A stretch of 64,000 nt of DNA. Origin: Cycas panzhihuaensis. Taxonomy: Eukaryota > Cycadophyta. Numbering within the stretch: the first letter of the stretch is position 1; each line of letters starts with the position of its first letter. Position numbers and translations under genes: made by a program. Below the pieces are notes generated by a model. The model did no database searches. It saw nothing but the letters and a program-made list of their open reading frames with translations, and was not told the origin of the DNA. Shown in pieces: positions 62,174 through 64,000 of this stretch. The stretch lies in assembly GCA_023213395.1 (NCBI GenBank), contig CM041465.1, forward strand, positions 216,697,741 to 216,761,740, written 5' to 3'.

Positions 62174-62189
62174 CCCGGCAACGGAACCA
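62174..62189 (-). other. Primer-binding site, tRNA-Glu type (10 kb gypsy)
   Basis: Minus strand TGGTTCCGTTGCCGGG, complementary over 16 bases to the 3' end of plant tRNA-Glu (CCCGGCAACGGA plus A plus CCA, from memory), three bases from the 5' LTR. Confidence 0.72.
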
Positions 62190-62192
62190 ATA

Positions 62193-62739
62193 TGTGTGCG
62201 CCTCAATCATGCTCAGACAAAATGCAAAGAGAAAGACACACACTTTGGGGTAAATCCATCCAGAATTAATTACTTAAACATGGCATTGCGTCTGGTCCTC
62301 TCACAACCAGACGCCTACCAAACAGTACAGAAAGGCTATCTTACACGTGGCAGAATTCTCTTACAAAGATATATAAGCAAACTGAAGTACCCTCCGCACA
62401 TTGTGGTTTTCCTTTTTTATACTCTTTTTAGGAACATTACATAACGGTTTTCGAAAAGTAAGTTACTTTCTTAACTGTCATGGAGTGCCGCATTGCTCAG
62501 ACGAGACCCATTCCTACCGAATAAGCATTTATGTAGCGAGACTGCACCTGTAGCGAGACTGCACCACAATATGTGATGCAGTAGCGTGTGCACAGCGACT
62601 TCGTAGTAGTCTGTAGCAGCTTCGTAGTAGCCTGTAGCAACTCCATAGCAGTCTATAGCAGCTCTGTAGCAACCTGTAGCAGCTCCATAGTAGCCTGTAG
62701 CAGCTCTGGAGTGGTTGTAATGACAAAATCAACCACACA
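62193..62739 (-). repeat. 5' LTR (547 bp) of the 10 kb gypsy
   Basis: Partner of 52757-53294 with the same ends. The 'ctgtagcag' array (62605-62712) differs in unit order and composition from the 3' copy. Both LTRs contain a CACGTG word (62344-62349; 52908-52913). Confidence 0.9.
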
Positions 62740-62744
62740 AACTA

Positions 62745-64000
62745 CAGTAATGAATAGAACAAAGAAGACAAAGATGAGACCACCTTTATCAGAGCCCTAG
62801 GTATACATACTTGGAGTAATAAAGATTGGTTCATAAACTCTAATACATCCAATCACATGTCAGGGAGAGGTAATTAGACATTCCAATCATATTTCTTCAA
62901 CAAAACAATTGAGCTTGGTGAAACTTTTCCTTTATATATCAAAGGCAAGGGAACAATTACAACCAAAATTAATGATAAAGTCAAAAAACATGGTAATGTG
63001 TTATATGTTCCAGGTTTAAAGAAAAATCTACTATTGGTATCTCAACTACAGAAAAAGAAACTTCATATTAATTTTTACTAAGATGGAAAATATTATATTT
63101 ATGATATGGAGTAAAACAGAGTTGTAATAGTAGAGGGAATAGAGACTAATAACCTTTATAAGTTAGTCTTTACTCTTGTGTTACCTCTTATTGTAAAATC
63201 TTTTGTTGTTAAAAGTCTTATTAATGAAATGTGGCATTCCATGTATGAATATATTACAAATAAGAGTTTAGGATTATTAAAGAAATTAAATATGGTAGAG
63301 AGACTTCCTAACATGTCTTTTAATCCATTTAGCTATAAAAGTTACATACTTGGAAAACTACATAGAATCCCATTTCAAAAAAGTACATGGAGAGCTCAAA
63401 AAAACCTAGAATTAATTTATGCAATTATGTGTGGTCTAATTATACCAAATTTATTAATGGTATTAGACACTTTCTTACTTTTATTGATGACCTTATTAGG
63501 AAAACCTAGGTATATTTCTCTTCAATAAATCAAAAGTGCTAAATATTTTTAAAGAATTTAAACCCTAAGTGGAATTAGAAAGTGAGTGTAAGATTAAAAT
63601 TCTCTATTCAGATGGAGGTGGAGAACATATTTCAAATGATTTCTATTATTTCTATAAACTACATAAAATTCAAAGGCAAATCACTATTCCTTATACTCCT
63701 TAGTCAAATACAATTGTTAAACAAATGAACAAAATAATAATGGAGATGGATCGATGTATGATAATTAACAAAATGGTGTCGAAAGCTTATTGGGTTAATT
63801 ACAACCACATATCTTATAAATAGAAGTCCTACTTAAGTCCCTAATAAGATCACCCCTTTAGAAGTCTAGATGAGAAAAAAAAACTAGATATAAGTCATCT
63901 CAAATTCTTTAGTAGTAAAACTTATGTTCACATTCATAATAAAACAAAGAACAAAGATAGATGATAAGAGTATAGAATACATAATAATTAGATACAATAA
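62745..64000 (+). pseudogene. Copia protease to integrase, continuing the split copia element
   Basis: In frame with 52080-52756: protease region 'WFINSNTSNHMSG' (the DSGAS-type site changed to N-S-N-T), 'KGKGTITTKI', 'NVLYVPGLKKNLLLVSQL', then the GAG-pre-integrase block 'NNLYKLV' and 'ITNKSLGLLKKLNMVE'. A stretch open over 116 codons (63178-63528) holds 'LHRIPFQKSTWRAQKNLELI'. The integrase core is 'SDGGGEHISN' near 63610. Stops throughout. It runs off the window. Confidence 0.85.

Larger units (their letters stand above)
52757..62739 (-). mobile_element. Full-length Ty3/gypsy element (about 10 kb), target duplication AACTA
   Basis: LTRs 52757-53294 and 62193-62739 begin TGTGTG and end CACACA, flanked by AACTA (52752-52756, 62740-62744). 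Minus-strand order: primer site, gag, four-knuckle nucleocapsid, protease, RT, RNase H, integrase, a further long ORF, polypurine tract, LTR. The RT wording ('FTDGFSGYNQV', 'FGLTNAPATFQR', 'VFLDDW') and the lack of a chromodomain place it with the non-chromovirus (Athila/Tat side) gypsies. Stops and frameshifts show it is not autonomous now. It splits a copia element. Confidence 0.93.

Overview
The window looks like nuclear DNA from a land plant with a large, transposon-rich genome. The reasons are introns with GT-AG borders, nested Ty1/copia and Ty3/gypsy LTR retrotransposons, plant-type primer-binding sites, long AT microsatellites, and one host gene broken into small exons of a plant ABCB (P-glycoprotein-like) transporter. 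The species cannot be told from the sequence. All calls come from reading the translations and repeats by eye; no database search was run.

Layout. 1-2010: decayed 3' end of a copia element (RT-RNase H, tail hairpins, possible LTR). 4440-5131 and 26561-26960: the two halves of one decayed minus-strand gypsy gag. They are separated by a 21.4 kb minus-strand element (5132-26560) with LTRs over 3 kb, a tRNA-Arg-like primer site, a gag, a lone archaeal-type RNase H, a rearranged inner LTR copy, and two copies of an antisense, intron-containing gene that resembles the plant mobile domain (PMD). Inside it lies a 2.8 kb copia-derived insertion whose two LTRs face opposite ways (19004-21800). 29290-30010: a degenerate 19-bp minisatellite. 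31259-33045: four intact-looking exons of an ABCB transporter with an unusually long N-terminus; its remaining exons are not seen. 33570-47509: a second, truncated member of the long-LTR family (LTR 44404-47509, gag, protease and a third antisense PMD-like copy), interrupted by a complete non-autonomous gypsy element (36467-42353, target duplication ATAGG). 48267-64000: a plus-strand copia element interrupted by remains of a minus-strand chromovirus-like gypsy (48290-50650) and by a full-length minus-strand gypsy of about 10 kb (52757-62739, target duplication AACTA).

How the parts work together. The retrotransposon pieces follow the usual gag-protease-RT-RNase H-integrase plan and are decayed by stop codons and small frameshifts, many of the CAG-to-TAG or CGA-to-TGA kind expected from cytosine methylation. 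Three features go beyond routine annotation. The long-LTR family repeatedly carries an antisense gene with its own intron and a possible TATA box, which recalls the accessory antisense genes reported for Tat-lineage elements such as Grande. The 10 kb gypsy carries a further long ORF between integrase and the 3' LTR that does not look like an envelope protein. The 36-42 kb gypsy has lost its RT-integrase core, replaced by a Pro/Asn-rich linker, but shares the primer site and the four-knuckle nucleocapsid plan of the 10 kb element, which could supply it in trans.
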